Assembly (NCBI GenBank): GCA_963663395.1
Contig: OY760226.1
Span: 5,807,501 to 5,871,500, forward strand
Length of the DNA stretch: 64,000 bases
Source: Azophilus sp963663395
GTDB taxonomy: Bacteria > Pseudomonadota > Gammaproteobacteria > Pseudomonadales > Azotimanducaceae
Direction of reading: 5' to 3'
Shown: piece after piece, positions 27,701-35,391 of the stretch
Numbering within the stretch: position 1 is the stretch's first letter
Layout: the number at the start of each line of letters is the position of its first letter
Notes under the pieces: generated by a model
Databases searched by the model: none
The model's input: the letters and a program-made list of their open reading frames with translations, nothing else
Told to the model about the DNA's origin: nothing
Translations under genes and position numbers: made by a program

Positions 27701-28886
27701 GGTTGGAATAGTACGGCAGCCAGGGACAATGAATATTCGCGTTGCCGCACTGACCGCTATACGCCATGACCGTCAGCCAGCCCCGTGTCGTGTCACCGCC
27801 GGCTTCGAACGGTACCTGGTTCACGTAACCGTGGTCGTATCCGGTCGGTTCGCCGCCCGCTCGGATTTCCGTGAAGCGGTCGTGCTGCAAGCCCAGGTTA
27901 TGGCCCAGTTCGTGCGGAAAGACGAGCGAGAGAACGCTCCACCAGTAGACCAGCCCGAGTTCCCCGCTGGCGGTTCCCGAAACGCTGCCTTCCGTTACGA
28001 AGAGATAGGAAACATCAGCGGCGTAAGACTCCGCGATTGCCGGAACCTCATCCATGTGACCGTCGGCCGGACGGGAGAATCGGGCAAGATCCAGGTGGCT
28101 GTCGCCTGTCTCTTCGTAGTCGAGTTCAACGGTCACGACGAGTTTGAACCTCACGGAGGCGCCGCTCCGTTCCAGCGCGGCATTGACATTCGCGACGCCG
28201 GCATCGATCAACGCACGAACTTTATCGGTGCCGCCCTCTGCCGCCCGGACTTTCCGGGTCCAGAAGGCGGCAAGGTCGATCGTGGAAGTGTCCTCCTCCG
28301 TGCGCTGCACACCGGAGTTCCTGTCCGCTTTCCGGAGTGGTGCGGATGAACCCACGGGCTGATCGAGCGGCGGAAATTCGGCGGGATCGATCCTGGTCAA
28401 GGAAACCATGCCCGGCCCGGCGGGCCACATCGCATACACTTCGAATGGGGTGAAGACGCTGCCGGCGACGACGCCATCGTTCACCACGATCGTGACCAGA
28501 CTTGCGGGCGCATCCTCCAGTGCGCCGGTAAGGACGAATCCTCGTGGCGTCCTGGTTATACGGTCGAAGACAGCGCGGCGCACCGTGTTCTCGGGCAGGC
28601 CCAGTGAGAGAGACACTGGCTGGGATGCCTCTAGCCGGTCCCTTGCGTTCTGCAGAGAACTCAGTTCGACGAACCTTAGCCGGTTTGGTTCAGTACTGGC
28701 CGGACCAGGCGCCTGTAAGACCCTCGGTTCACTGAACAGCGATCGGCTGACAGGAGCCTCGTTGGATTGGGTTTGCATGGCCCACCCCAACAGCAACAAG
28801 CCAGCAATCAGTACCGTTGATGCAATCTGTCTTGCGATGCCGTTATTGGGAATACGAACCGAAGCAGACAGGGCATTTGGAATCAC
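24768..28886 (-). CDS. Large secreted zinc metalloprotease with BACON-like, leucine-rich-repeat and tandem C-terminal domains
   Basis: 1372 residues, GTG start at 28886 with a weak ribosome site. An N-terminal hydrophobic helix (about 23-39) targets it for export. The metzincin domain has HELGHNLGLQHD at 325-336 (three zinc-binding histidines, catalytic E326) and a Met-turn VMAYS at about 373-377, like reprolysin/M72-type proteases. A BACON-like domain (about 445-540) comes next, then about 14 leucine-rich repeats of 22 residues with the consensus LxLxxNxISDIxPL (about 594-935). An Ig/cadherin-like domain (about 1037-1137) follows, and then the tandem domain shared with the di-heme protein (about 1148-1372). 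The protein is probably cell-surface or secreted, binding partners through its repeats. It is convergent with the DUF1501 gene. Confidence 0.85.
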   Translation of the reverse strand: MIPNALSASVRIPNNGIARQIASTVLIAGLLLLGWAMQTQSNEAPVSRSLFSEPRVLQAPGPASTEPNRLRFVELSSLQNARDRLEASQPVSLSLGLPENTVRRAVFDRITRTPRGFVLTGALEDAPASLVTIVVNDGVVAGSVFTPFEVYAMWPAGPGMVSLTRIDPAEFPPLDQPVGSSAPLRKADRNSGVQRTEEDTSTIDLAAFWTRKVRAAEGGTDKVRALIDAGVANVNAALERSGASVRFKLVVTVELDYEETGDSHLDLARFSRPADGHMDEVPAIAESYAADVSYLFVTEGSVSGTASGELGLVYWWSVLSLVFPHELGHNLGLQHDRFTEIRAGGEPTGYDHGYVNQVPFEAGGDTTRGWLTVMAYSGQCGNANIHCPWLPYYSNPENVYPDDDGDPMGIPGDAGVGVDGPADGVRAIEERKAEFASRRLARTRCSYSISSTEHAFDPADGAVVVPAEAGRVQLSVDTAAGCSWSPRALDDFLSIDDDSRRQGQGAVAVEFSEAGEFARTGVVYLEGEVVLIRQQGSEPPVAVCGRTPAIREAIVTATGHSDCASVTPFDLVGVSYLEVVRQDTGISRGDFDGMALTRLELRSNDISDIAPLANLRDLEYLDLQFNSISDLEPLSKLVKLQALWLAGNEITDITPLTTLTGLKGIGLGANPIGDYSPVAQLTGLIQLQINSGRISDLRPLAGLKSVEWLELSYNDISDISPLVGMTALRHVDIGNNRVSDLSPLSDLEALESLSVGDNLISDLGPLSMLSEAFFDLTAPNNAISDLSPLRALDGLASIWLNDNEISDISALANQTRRLVQGGEGPPSGWLISPTISLSGNKIADLSPLAELNQLYLLYLNDNEISDISPLARLDLLSTLDLRNNKVSDLEPLKGMTRMDNLLLSGNRIEGLPKGLFSGMTNLAEVNLADNPGAPFPLHVGLTRVDDAPVAAGPASVAAAVEEGAPFDIVADLEVSGGQGGTAPTTARAMIRAGGTSDAAVTVNSSMGPVTVSIDKATGGLDEQCGSNFNPRPCFAGLQTAAGEPLLLFGIPDQTLEGDRILLDLPSLFDGPDASYSAVSARSSDPSLVTVSIMGGTLIIAPAGGESGEAVITVTATGDGGTERTARFSVSVIAVTPDALRVLLLPAASHPGRTGVVRVINRSDTGGEVSIRAIDDIGTAREPVTLFLNAGQAVHFNSSDLEQGNDDKGLVDGIGSGEGGYWRLEFESSLNVEALTYIRTDDGFLSAMHDAVPTTMDGHHVALFNPASNSTQKSYLRLINLGNEVAEVEIRGVDDAGALSGKVRVTIPAQGAKLLSAWDLERGAEGVSGTIGDGHGKWRLRITSAEPIAVMGLMESPGSRLTNLSTAPTRQGQ

Positions 28887-29175
28887 CTATGTAACCTGCC
28901 GATTGATCAGCCAGCGACCATTACCACCCGATTTCCGGCCCTCGTCAATGGCAAGTAGCAACCAGCAGCGGCGAACGAACTCCGAATTCCAGCACTCTAT
29001 CCGGTCTGCTGAGGCGGTCCGCCTCTCAACCGTGAGCAAGTGGCCCAAGACAAAGTCACACCACAACGGAACTGACGCCAACGCCCGTTTCACGGCGCAA
29101 TCGGGCACCAGTTCGGGTCGTAGCGGTGTCCAGACCAGTCTGCTCCTGTCGATGATGTTCCGGCACGGCCTGTGA

Positions 29176-29592
29176 GTGAGAAGAGGCGCCCTCAGGGTCG
29201 ACGATATCGATTGCCGATGTCCGCGCCTCTGGATCGGTCACCTGACGAGCGGGACTACGGCCGAGGACTCGGTCCGCGGCGACGCGTTGCGAGCGGTCCA
29301 ACGAAAGCTGCAACGCCGCAACAGAACGTTGCCTTGGTTGTTGATCGGCGAGCGTGGCCAGTCGATGACCCGTCAATCGTTCGACGCGCTCATGAACATC
29401 GTCGCCGAACGGGCTCGATTGCCGAAGCTGCCTTCGCACATGCGTCGTCGTTCCCGCAGATTTTACTTGTCCGACCGGAGCTGCGATCTGCGCCAGATTC
29501 AGGGCGATCGGGGCCACCCGGATCCGATACACACTGTGCCCTACACTCGCGTTACGCAGCGAGGAGTCGCCGAAAATTGGCCGGTGCCTTGA
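29176..29592 (+). pseudogene. Tyrosine recombinase (phage-integrase family) C-terminal remnant
   Basis: The frame keeps the C-terminal catalytic half of a FimB/XerC-like recombinase. It includes a segment like RVDDIDCRCPRLWIGHL, the typical LPWLLIGERGQSMTRQS, then HMRRRSRRFYLSDRSCDLRQ, and finally GHPDPIHTVPYTRV. Compared with the family, HxLRHS has become HMRRRS, GHRD has become GHPD, and the arm-binding and first catalytic-arginine regions upstream are missing. It is therefore truncated at the 5' side and probably inactive. It is a sign of a past integrative element in this area. Confidence 0.7.
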
Positions 29593-29704
29593 GCATCGAA
29601 CTGACCATTCGTGACAGATTCCTGGGCACTGAGCCCATTCAAGAACACCCTCACAGGTTCACTGCCGCAAGGCTTTCGCCAACGCTTCGTCGTAGGCAAC
29701 GGCT

Positions 29705-30019
29705 TCAACGAGGGAGCCCAGTGCGCCACTCATGCGCCGATTTCGGCGCGCGGGCGACACGGCCTTTCGCCGCAGGTTGGCGGACGACGCCTATGCCCTT
29801 TCTCGACTGTGCCCAAAGGTGGGTGAAGCCGAGGACGTCGAACGTCGTGGGCGATGCCATCCGGAGGCGCCCGTACGGGCGCCTCCGGCGGAAGTCCACA
29901 TGGCGGGTCTTGGTTTCATGGAGCGTTGGCCTGAATCGACCGAGACGTTTGCCCGGAACGTCAAGCAATCGCTTGACGCTGTGGCGGTCTTCGACACCGA
30001 TGACAAAATCATCGGCGAA
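29705..30019 (-). pseudogene. Group II intron reverse transcriptase/maturase fragment
   Basis: On the minus strand the frame starts with FADDFVIGVEDR (the catalytic reverse transcriptase motif, codons 30019-30008) and runs into the thumb region. That part has RPTLHETKTRHVDFR and FDVLGFTHLWAQSRKG, which are hallmark blocks of group II intron-encoded proteins. The N-terminal fingers and the upstream GTPQGG motif are gone, and the frame ends early after KSAHEW. I saw no domain V next to it. It is a dead remnant. Confidence 0.75.
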
Positions 30020-30053
30020 CAGCGGCGTACATTCTCCCCTTTGGTGTCACGTC

Positions 30054-30308
30054 CTATTTCACGAGTCTGAGTATTGGCGGGGTCTTCATCGTGTTGCCAT
30101 CGCCGACGTAGCGCGTTGTGAGTTTTTCCTTGCTGCACCTGGAACAGTGGCCGAAGCCCCGATGGAATTGCGACGTCCCGGCGAGTTCTCGGGACGACCG
30201 GTTTGCATGCGAACGCGTGCATCTCACGACTTCAGTCAGGCAACGGTCGCAGAGGCTTCTCGGCGAGATGGCCTTGAGCGTTTCAATGGTCTGGCGCCTG
30301 ACCGTCAT
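30054..30308 (-). CDS. Small zinc-ribbon-like protein
   Basis: An 84-residue product with two CxxC pairs, C20-x2-C23 (SLCDRCLTE) and C55-x2-C58 (GHCSRCSKEK), separated by a helical segment with HANRSSRELAGT. This spacing fits a four-cysteine zinc-binding fold, as in small unnamed DNA- or RNA-binding-type proteins. The ATG overlaps the stop of the upstream gene (ATGA), so both are translated from one message. That overlap is the strongest evidence that each is real. The function is unknown. Confidence 0.6.
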   Translation of the reverse strand: MTVRRQTIETLKAISPRSLCDRCLTEVVRCTRSHANRSSRELAGTSQFHRGFGHCSRCSKEKLTTRYVGDGNTMKTPPILRLVK

Positions 30309-30613
30309 CGGCAGTACTTCGTGTGCATGCCGTGCACGTAATCAACGATCTCCTTTCGCTGCTCGAGCAGGTTCTCGATTTGCTTTCGGGCGCTATCCAT
30401 GACCGACTCGAGGTCGGATTCTCTCCGAACCGCTCCCCGCGCCACGAAGTTGCCGCCCGGGCGCTTGATCGTGGTTTCCAGATAGATCTCAAGGGACTGG
30501 CGGTGGTAGTCCGCCTGCCACTCTTCCCCGGGTTTCGCAAGGCGGTCCACGGCGACCTGAACGCGCTCCCGGACCTTCGAGATATCGATGATCAGTTCGC
30601 CCCAGTTCTTCAT
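30305..30613 (-). CDS. Small helical hypothetical protein
   Basis: A 102-residue product from the ATG at 30613. The sequence is highly charged and helical (VRERVQVAVDRLAKPGEEW, SARKQIENLLEQRKEIVDYV), probably a soluble coiled-coil protein. It is the first gene of a two-gene operon with the zinc-ribbon-like protein, with a 4-bp ATGA overlap. A perfect TATAAT lies about 36 nt upstream on the same strand. No family is recognised. Its size and pairing would fit a regulatory or toxin-antitoxin-type pair, but nothing in the sequence proves it. Confidence 0.6.
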   Translation of the reverse strand: MKNWGELIIDISKVRERVQVAVDRLAKPGEEWQADYHRQSLEIYLETTIKRPGGNFVARGAVRRESDLESVMDSARKQIENLLEQRKEIVDYVHGMHTKYCR

Positions 30614-30648
30614 GCAGGTTTCGGATTGCCCTTGGTGGACCAACGATC

Positions 30649-30677
30649 ATTATAGGCTATAGGTTGAATCGCAGAAC
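30649..30677 (-). promoter_or_regulatory. Putative sigma-70 promoter of the two-small-gene operon
   Basis: A perfect -10 hexamer TATAAT lies at 30654-30649 on the minus strand. The -35 region (GTTCTG near 30677-30672) is a poor match. Transcription would begin about 30642, some 29 nt before the ATG at 30613. Confidence 0.4.
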
Positions 30678-30734
30678 GGCAGGAACTACGCTGTTGTCAA
30701 GGGGTCGGGGGGACAGGAGATACTCACTTTACTT

Positions 30735-30977
30735 TTGCTGGCAGCCCTCGCATCCGAGGCCCTAAGGGGCCCGTCGACCGCGGACGCCACAGACAAGCTG
30801 GAGTGCCTCGAATCGGCCCGGATGGACGCATTCGTCCGATACAAGGCGTGCAGTGACACCGAGGACCTCATTCGGTGCACGAAAGAAGCCACTGAACGGC
30901 ACCTGGCCGCCGTTGACCGGTGTTACGACCTCGGCGACCAGGAGGGTGGCGGACATCAGCAATCCCCACCGACGTAA
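30735..30977 (+). CDS. Possible small exported cysteine-containing protein
   Basis: An open frame of 80 codons from a TTG at 30735, with AGGAG about 15 nt upstream, which is farther than usual. The first residues (LLLAALASEA) resemble the end of a signal peptide, and the mature part has four cysteines with regular spacing (LECLES, YKACSD, IRCTKE, DRCYDL). The start is uncertain, and the gene may be missing its true first codons. It is divergent from the two-gene operon. Confidence 0.35.
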   Translation: MLAALASEALRGPSTADATDKLECLESARMDAFVRYKACSDTEDLIRCTKEATERHLAAVDRCYDLGDQEGGGHQQSPPT

Positions 30978-31200
30978 CGTTCACGCGGCGGCTGCGGCCA
31001 AGTTTGCCGTCGGATCGACCAGACAATCTCTGTCGGCCCGCGCCTCATTGAGGTTGCACCAATCGTAGCGCCGGCGCGGTTCCGGCTGGCGGTCGTCATC
31101 GGCCTCGCGCGGGACGCGGTCAGTGGCGAATCCAACGTAAAGTTTGCGTGGTGGACGCGTATGGAACGACGATGGCATCTATGATTTCCGTTCCGGCCGG

Positions 31201-31750
31201 CAGGTATCAGGGTTCTGGGCCAATCGGACACCTTGCTTCGAGGATATCGGCGAGCGATTGATCGGTAACCGGACGACCTTCCGCGCGCAGACCCGGCCGA
31301 CGGGATCGACTCGAAGGACATGCGCCTGATTGGCATCGTCAACCGCTGCCAGGGCGAACCAGAACCCGTCGTCGCGGTCGACGATGCGGTACTTGCCTTG
31401 CCTCTCTTTGGGAACGCCACTGCGGATCGCCCGGCGAATCACGCCGCGAACCAACCCGGGCGTGCCGGCCTATGCGACGATGTTGTACAGCGGTATGGCG
31501 CCTTGACTCGCTTGCGATCGTCGGGACAGGGCAGCGTTGAGCCGATGGGTCCAACTTTCGATTTGCCGGTTGGATCTGCGGCTGAAGGCGAGCACCAGCA
31601 CCGCGCCGTCGACGGGATGCAGTTCGATGGAGGCGGTAGCGCCGTCCAGCGACCGGGCTGTGTGTCGATCGATGCGTCGGCGGAGCGCGCGGCGGAGACG
31701 AGGCTGACAAGCGCAACGGTGCAGGCGGCAACGGCACATTGGGTCTTCAT
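31201..31750 (-). pseudogene. Frameshifted paralogue of the secreted thioredoxin-fold-like gene at 7063-7656
   Basis: Minus strand. The ATG at 31750 opens a clear signal peptide (AVAACTVALVSLVSAARSA). The homologous sequence then changes frame at least three times. One frame carries HPVDGAVLVLAFSRRSNRQI, the next has RGVIRRAIRSGVPKERQGKY, and the tail TDQSLADILEAR appears in yet another. The order matches the intact copy throughout, and long stretches of DNA are nearly identical, such as the region around 31386-31470 against 7234-7318. It is a dead duplicate. Confidence 0.8.
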
Positions 31751-32217
31751 TGCGACCTTGGGTCCCGATTCGCGGGTCGACCGCAGCGTCGAGCCGTTCG
31801 TGCCGGGCGGATAGGCCGCGCCGGAAGGACCAGACATGATCGTGTCGAACAACTGAGTCCCGCAGGGCAATTCGGACAGGACGCTGGATCGCGTCCATTG
31901 GGACCTCCCGGGTGACCAGATCATCTGTTCGCGCTCGATCCGGTGACCTCGACGACCTTGTGCGCGTGGCGCGTGCTGCCAAACTCGCCGGTCGCGTCAA
32001 CGGACGCGAGGTGTGTGCCCGGCCCCGGGGTCATCCGGAAGATCGGCGACCCACAGGCGAGTCGACGGCTCTGGCTCCACCTAGGCTACTCTGATGGGGC
32101 ACGTCTTATTCCCACTTCTCCTATTGTCTGGCCGGCGGGAGAGTGGCTAAATTGATCAAGCGACCGAACCGTTGCTTCGGTTCTCCGTTGACGGCAACCA
32201 ATTGAGGTGCGAAGGGA
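31751..32217. other. Intergenic region upstream of the LacI regulator
   Basis: About 470 bases with no supportable gene. Being between a dead minus-strand gene and the plus-strand regulator, it should hold the regulator's promoter, possibly with its own operator. I could not identify a clear palindromic LacI-type site. Confidence 0.35.
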
Positions 32218-33246
32218 TTGAGGACAACAACGCAGGAGCCGCCACCGGGTGCGGTCACCATGGACGGTGTCGCCAGGCTTGCCGGCGTGTCCAAGGCCAC
32301 GGTCTCGCGCGCACTTGCGCACAGTCCCCTGGTCAACGAAGAGACGCGCAAACGTGTTCTGGATGTTGTGGCAAAGTGTGGATACCGGATCAACAGGAAC
32401 GCCCAGCGGCTGCGGGAGAAGCGCACCAACGTCATCGCGATCGTCGCCGACCTGTTCGACCCGCTCGCACACGAGGTGGCGGCCCTGTCGTTGATACACA
32501 CGCTGCTCTCCGACACCGTCCGGGCTCTGGCACTGCGCGAACAAGCCGTGCTGCTGCTACCCGCGGATTCGACGGGCCTGCTGACGTGCCAGAGCCTCTT
32601 GGCCGAAAAGTCCGTCGACGGGTTCATCTTCCTGGCGAGCCGGGACAGGGGCCTCATGAACAGGCTCTATGCCCTCAAGGTTCCGTTCGTTGCGTGGGAC
32701 GACGACCGGGCTCGGGAACCCTATTGTGCGGTGACGGGCGCCGCCGGGCGGGCGGGGCGCCTGGCCGGGCAGCATCTTGCGGACCTGGGATGCACCTCAG
32801 TGCTGTTCGTTCATCCTGCGGCGGATACGCTCGCGGCCGCACGCTTGGCTGGGCTTTCGGCGGTAATGCAGGGCCCGGGGAGCACGGGAGAGATTCAGAG
32901 CCTGGCGGTCGAAGACGGCAGCCCGCTTGGCGTATGCACGGCGGTTCGCGAGCGTTGCAAATCTCTGGTCACCCTCGAGGCGATCGTCGCCAGCGGGGAG
33001 TCCTGCACGCTCGGCGTTGTGTGGGCCGGGGATATGCGCGGGCCGCCGTTTGGCCATGGCGTCGCGGTGGTGGGATTCGGGGCGGTCGGGCTGTCCGAAC
33101 GGATGCCGGCGCGGGTCATTGCGGTCGAGCAGGGGCTCGCGGAAGCCGGCGCTCTGCTCGTGGAAAAGCTCATGGCGCGGCTGGAGGGGAACAATCCCGC
33201 GCCGACGGCAATGCCGGTGTATTTGCGCCGGCGCGCAGTGAGTTGA
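32218..33246 (+). CDS. LacI family transcriptional regulator
   Basis: A 342-residue product. The N-terminal helix-turn-helix VARLAGVSKATVSRALAHSP (residues about 18-37) and hinge region ENxxAQRLREKRTN-like segment are typical. A periplasmic-binding-protein-like sensor domain follows (TNVIAIVADLFDPLAHEVAA to the end). It should bind a palindromic operator as a dimer and respond to a small ligand. The TTG at 32218 is used as the start. The ATG at 32260 would begin directly at the first DNA-binding helix and is a fair alternative. The next genes on the strand are a porin, a binding protein, a sensor and a transporter, which are likely targets, by position only. Confidence 0.88.
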   Translation: MRTTTQEPPPGAVTMDGVARLAGVSKATVSRALAHSPLVNEETRKRVLDVVAKCGYRINRNAQRLREKRTNVIAIVADLFDPLAHEVAALSLIHTLLSDTVRALALREQAVLLLPADSTGLLTCQSLLAEKSVDGFIFLASRDRGLMNRLYALKVPFVAWDDDRAREPYCAVTGAAGRAGRLAGQHLADLGCTSVLFVHPAADTLAAARLAGLSAVMQGPGSTGEIQSLAVEDGSPLGVCTAVRERCKSLVTLEAIVASGESCTLGVVWAGDMRGPPFGHGVAVVGFGAVGLSERMPARVIAVEQGLAEAGALLVEKLMARLEGNNPAPTAMPVYLRRRAVS

Positions 33247-33358
33247 TGCGAGTCTCCGGTTCACTTCGATTGGCTTGTGAGGCGGTTGGTGAAAGTCAAA
33301 GCGTCCACGTCCCTGCTCGTCTTGTAGAATGGGGCCGTTTTAGAATGAATCACGGGTT

Positions 33359-33772
33359 TTGAAATCCATGCGAACGCACAGACGGAGATGGCGAGGAGAC
33401 AGTCGCACCCCAGTGGCGAACACTGCTCAAATGCCCGGTCTGAGCGATGCGTCAGGTGACGGCCCACTGAGTCCGCAAGAAGAACACGGCGTCCCGGAGT
33501 CGGACGCGCATCGGCAACCGCTTGAGGTTGAGGAGCGATTTGGAGTACCGAAGGGCGACGGAAGTTTCTTTCGCATCGAAGCAGCAACCGGACGATCCTT
33601 CGCGGTGTGGGCGGGCTCCGAAGGGATGGCTCTGGCGGCGGTCGAATGGATTGACCGTTTTACGGTTGCAACGGGTCGCGAGACGTTCCGGATCGCAGCC
33701 GTGCCGGTGCGCCTGGAGGGAGGGCCGGCAGGCTCCGGCGGAATCGCGAAGGTCCGCGAGATCAAGTCGTGA
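33359..33772 (+). CDS. Possible small hypothetical protein
   Basis: A 137-codon open frame. Its second half (residues about 66-120: FFRIEAATGRSFAVWAGSEG and on) reads like a small beta-rich domain, while the first half is charged and disordered. There is no strong ribosome site, and an open frame exists on the other strand. No family is recognised. The rest of the 750-base gap between the regulator and the porin shows nothing else. Confidence 0.3.
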   Translation: MKSMRTHRRRWRGDSRTPVANTAQMPGLSDASGDGPLSPQEEHGVPESDAHRQPLEVEERFGVPKGDGSFFRIEAATGRSFAVWAGSEGMALAAVEWIDRFTVATGRETFRIAAVPVRLEGGPAGSGGIAKVREIKS

Positions 33773-33998
33773 TCGATTCTGGAGGCCACGACAATCGACC
33801 CTTTCGGGTATGTACGCCGGCTGATATCGTTGGCGGGATTTGAAGGGGCGAGAACGACATTGGCTATGACCAGACCGCCGGCTTGCGACGAATACCGATA
33901 TTTCGACTGCAAGAGGTACAATCCGGCGGCATCGAACAGTGGTGAGATGGACGCTTGCGCGGGTTGTTACTCTTGGTAGACGTACTCGCTTCTGCTGC

Positions 33999-35189
33999 AT
34001 GAAACGAATCTCCCCCGTCATCCTGCTTACCCTCCTTGCGGGGCCGCCTGCATCGGCGGGATTCGCCGACTCGCTGCGCGACACCAAACCGGACTTCAAT
34101 GTCCGCTACCGCTTCGAGACCGTCGATCAGGACGGCATCGAGAAGAACGCCCGCGCCTCGACGGCAAAAGTGCGGCTGTCATGGATCATGCCCGCGGACG
34201 AGGGCCTCTCGTTCGGCTTCGAAGTGGACCAGGTGCTGTTGCTGCCGCCCGGGTCCGGGCAGAAATTCAACTCGACGGAAAACGGCAATACCCAGTATCC
34301 CATCGTTGCCGACCCGCTCGGCTTCGACCTCAACCAGGTTTTCCTCCGTTACCGCGGTGACGATCTGACCCTGACCGCCGGCCGCCAGCGAATCCTTCAC
34401 TCCGAGCAGCGCTTCCTCGGCGGGGTCGCCTTCCGGCAGAACGAACAGACCTACGACGGGCTGCGCCTGCAGTATTCCCGGGGCATGGCGAGCCTCGACT
34501 ACACCTACATCATCAACGTCAACCGCATATTCGGGCCGGGCGACGGCGCGCAGCCCGGCGACTGGAAAGGCGACACCCACGCCTTCCGGGGCGAACTGAA
34601 GCCGGCGGAGGGTCATACGCTGGGCGCCTTCGCCTATCTCATGGATTTCGAGAACGACAACGGCCCGGCCAACTCGAACTCGACCTACGGCGTTGACTAC
34701 ACCGCCGGCATGGGCCCGTTTTCGTTGACCGGCACCCTCGCGCGCCAGTCGGACTACGCCGACAATCCGGCTTCCTACGACGCCACCTATTACGCCCTGG
34801 AAGCCAGGTGGAAGCAGGATTCAATGACCTTCACGGGCGGCTATGCCGTGCTCGGCAGCGACGGCGGGGAGGCCGCATTCAAGACCCCGCTGGGCACCCT
34901 GCACAAATTCCAGGGGTGGACCGACCGCTTCCTGGCAACCCCGCTGAACGGTGTCGCGGATGCCTACGTAACCGTGAGTTCGCAAACCGGCCCCGTCTCC
35001 GTAACCCTGGCCTATCACGACTTCCAGGCGGAACGGGGCGGCGCGGACTACGGCTACGAGATCGGCGCGATGCTCAACTGGAAGGTCAACGACAACTTCA
35101 GTGCGCAACTCAAGTTCGCGGACTACTCCGCGAAAGGACACGCCACCGACATCACCAAGTTCTGGCTGATCGTCAGCTATCGAATCTGA
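33999..35189 (+). CDS. Outer-membrane porin, alginate-export-like beta-barrel
   Basis: A 396-residue product from the ATG at 33999. It has a Sec signal MKRISPVILLTLLAGPPASA with cleavage at ASA|GF. The mature protein is a series of alternating amphipathic strands with aromatic girdles (FNVRYRFETVDQDG, LTLTAGRQRILHSEQRFLGG, LDYTYIINVN) and ends in aromatic-rich strands closing with ...WLIVSYRI, as in outer-membrane barrels. The RQRI...RF(L/I)G block is typical of the alginate export family (PF13372). It likely admits the substrate handled by the downstream binding protein and transporter. Confidence 0.85.
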   Translation: MKRISPVILLTLLAGPPASAGFADSLRDTKPDFNVRYRFETVDQDGIEKNARASTAKVRLSWIMPADEGLSFGFEVDQVLLLPPGSGQKFNSTENGNTQYPIVADPLGFDLNQVFLRYRGDDLTLTAGRQRILHSEQRFLGGVAFRQNEQTYDGLRLQYSRGMASLDYTYIINVNRIFGPGDGAQPGDWKGDTHAFRGELKPAEGHTLGAFAYLMDFENDNGPANSNSTYGVDYTAGMGPFSLTGTLARQSDYADNPASYDATYYALEARWKQDSMTFTGGYAVLGSDGGEAAFKTPLGTLHKFQGWTDRFLATPLNGVADAYVTVSSQTGPVSVTLAYHDFQAERGGADYGYEIGAMLNWKVNDNFSAQLKFADYSAKGHATDITKFWLIVSYRI

Positions 35190-35391
35190 ACATGGCGGCG
35201 ATTTGTGTCCACTGTCACCGACACCATATCGCAGCAAGTGGACGAGCCGGGCACGGTTCTGCTGCCGGGATTCCGCTTCTTGGATTGGCCGCGCGTCAAC
35301 ATTCGGATCTCAACTCGATGCCGCTGCATCGGGCGCCGCTGCTTGCACATCATGGATTTGAGTAACCGCATCGCATGAGGATTACCGGGCA

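Noticed and set aside
31439..32000. Minus-strand open frames of 160-176 codons
   Set aside because: They are pieces of the frameshifted paralogue read together with unrelated upstream sequence.
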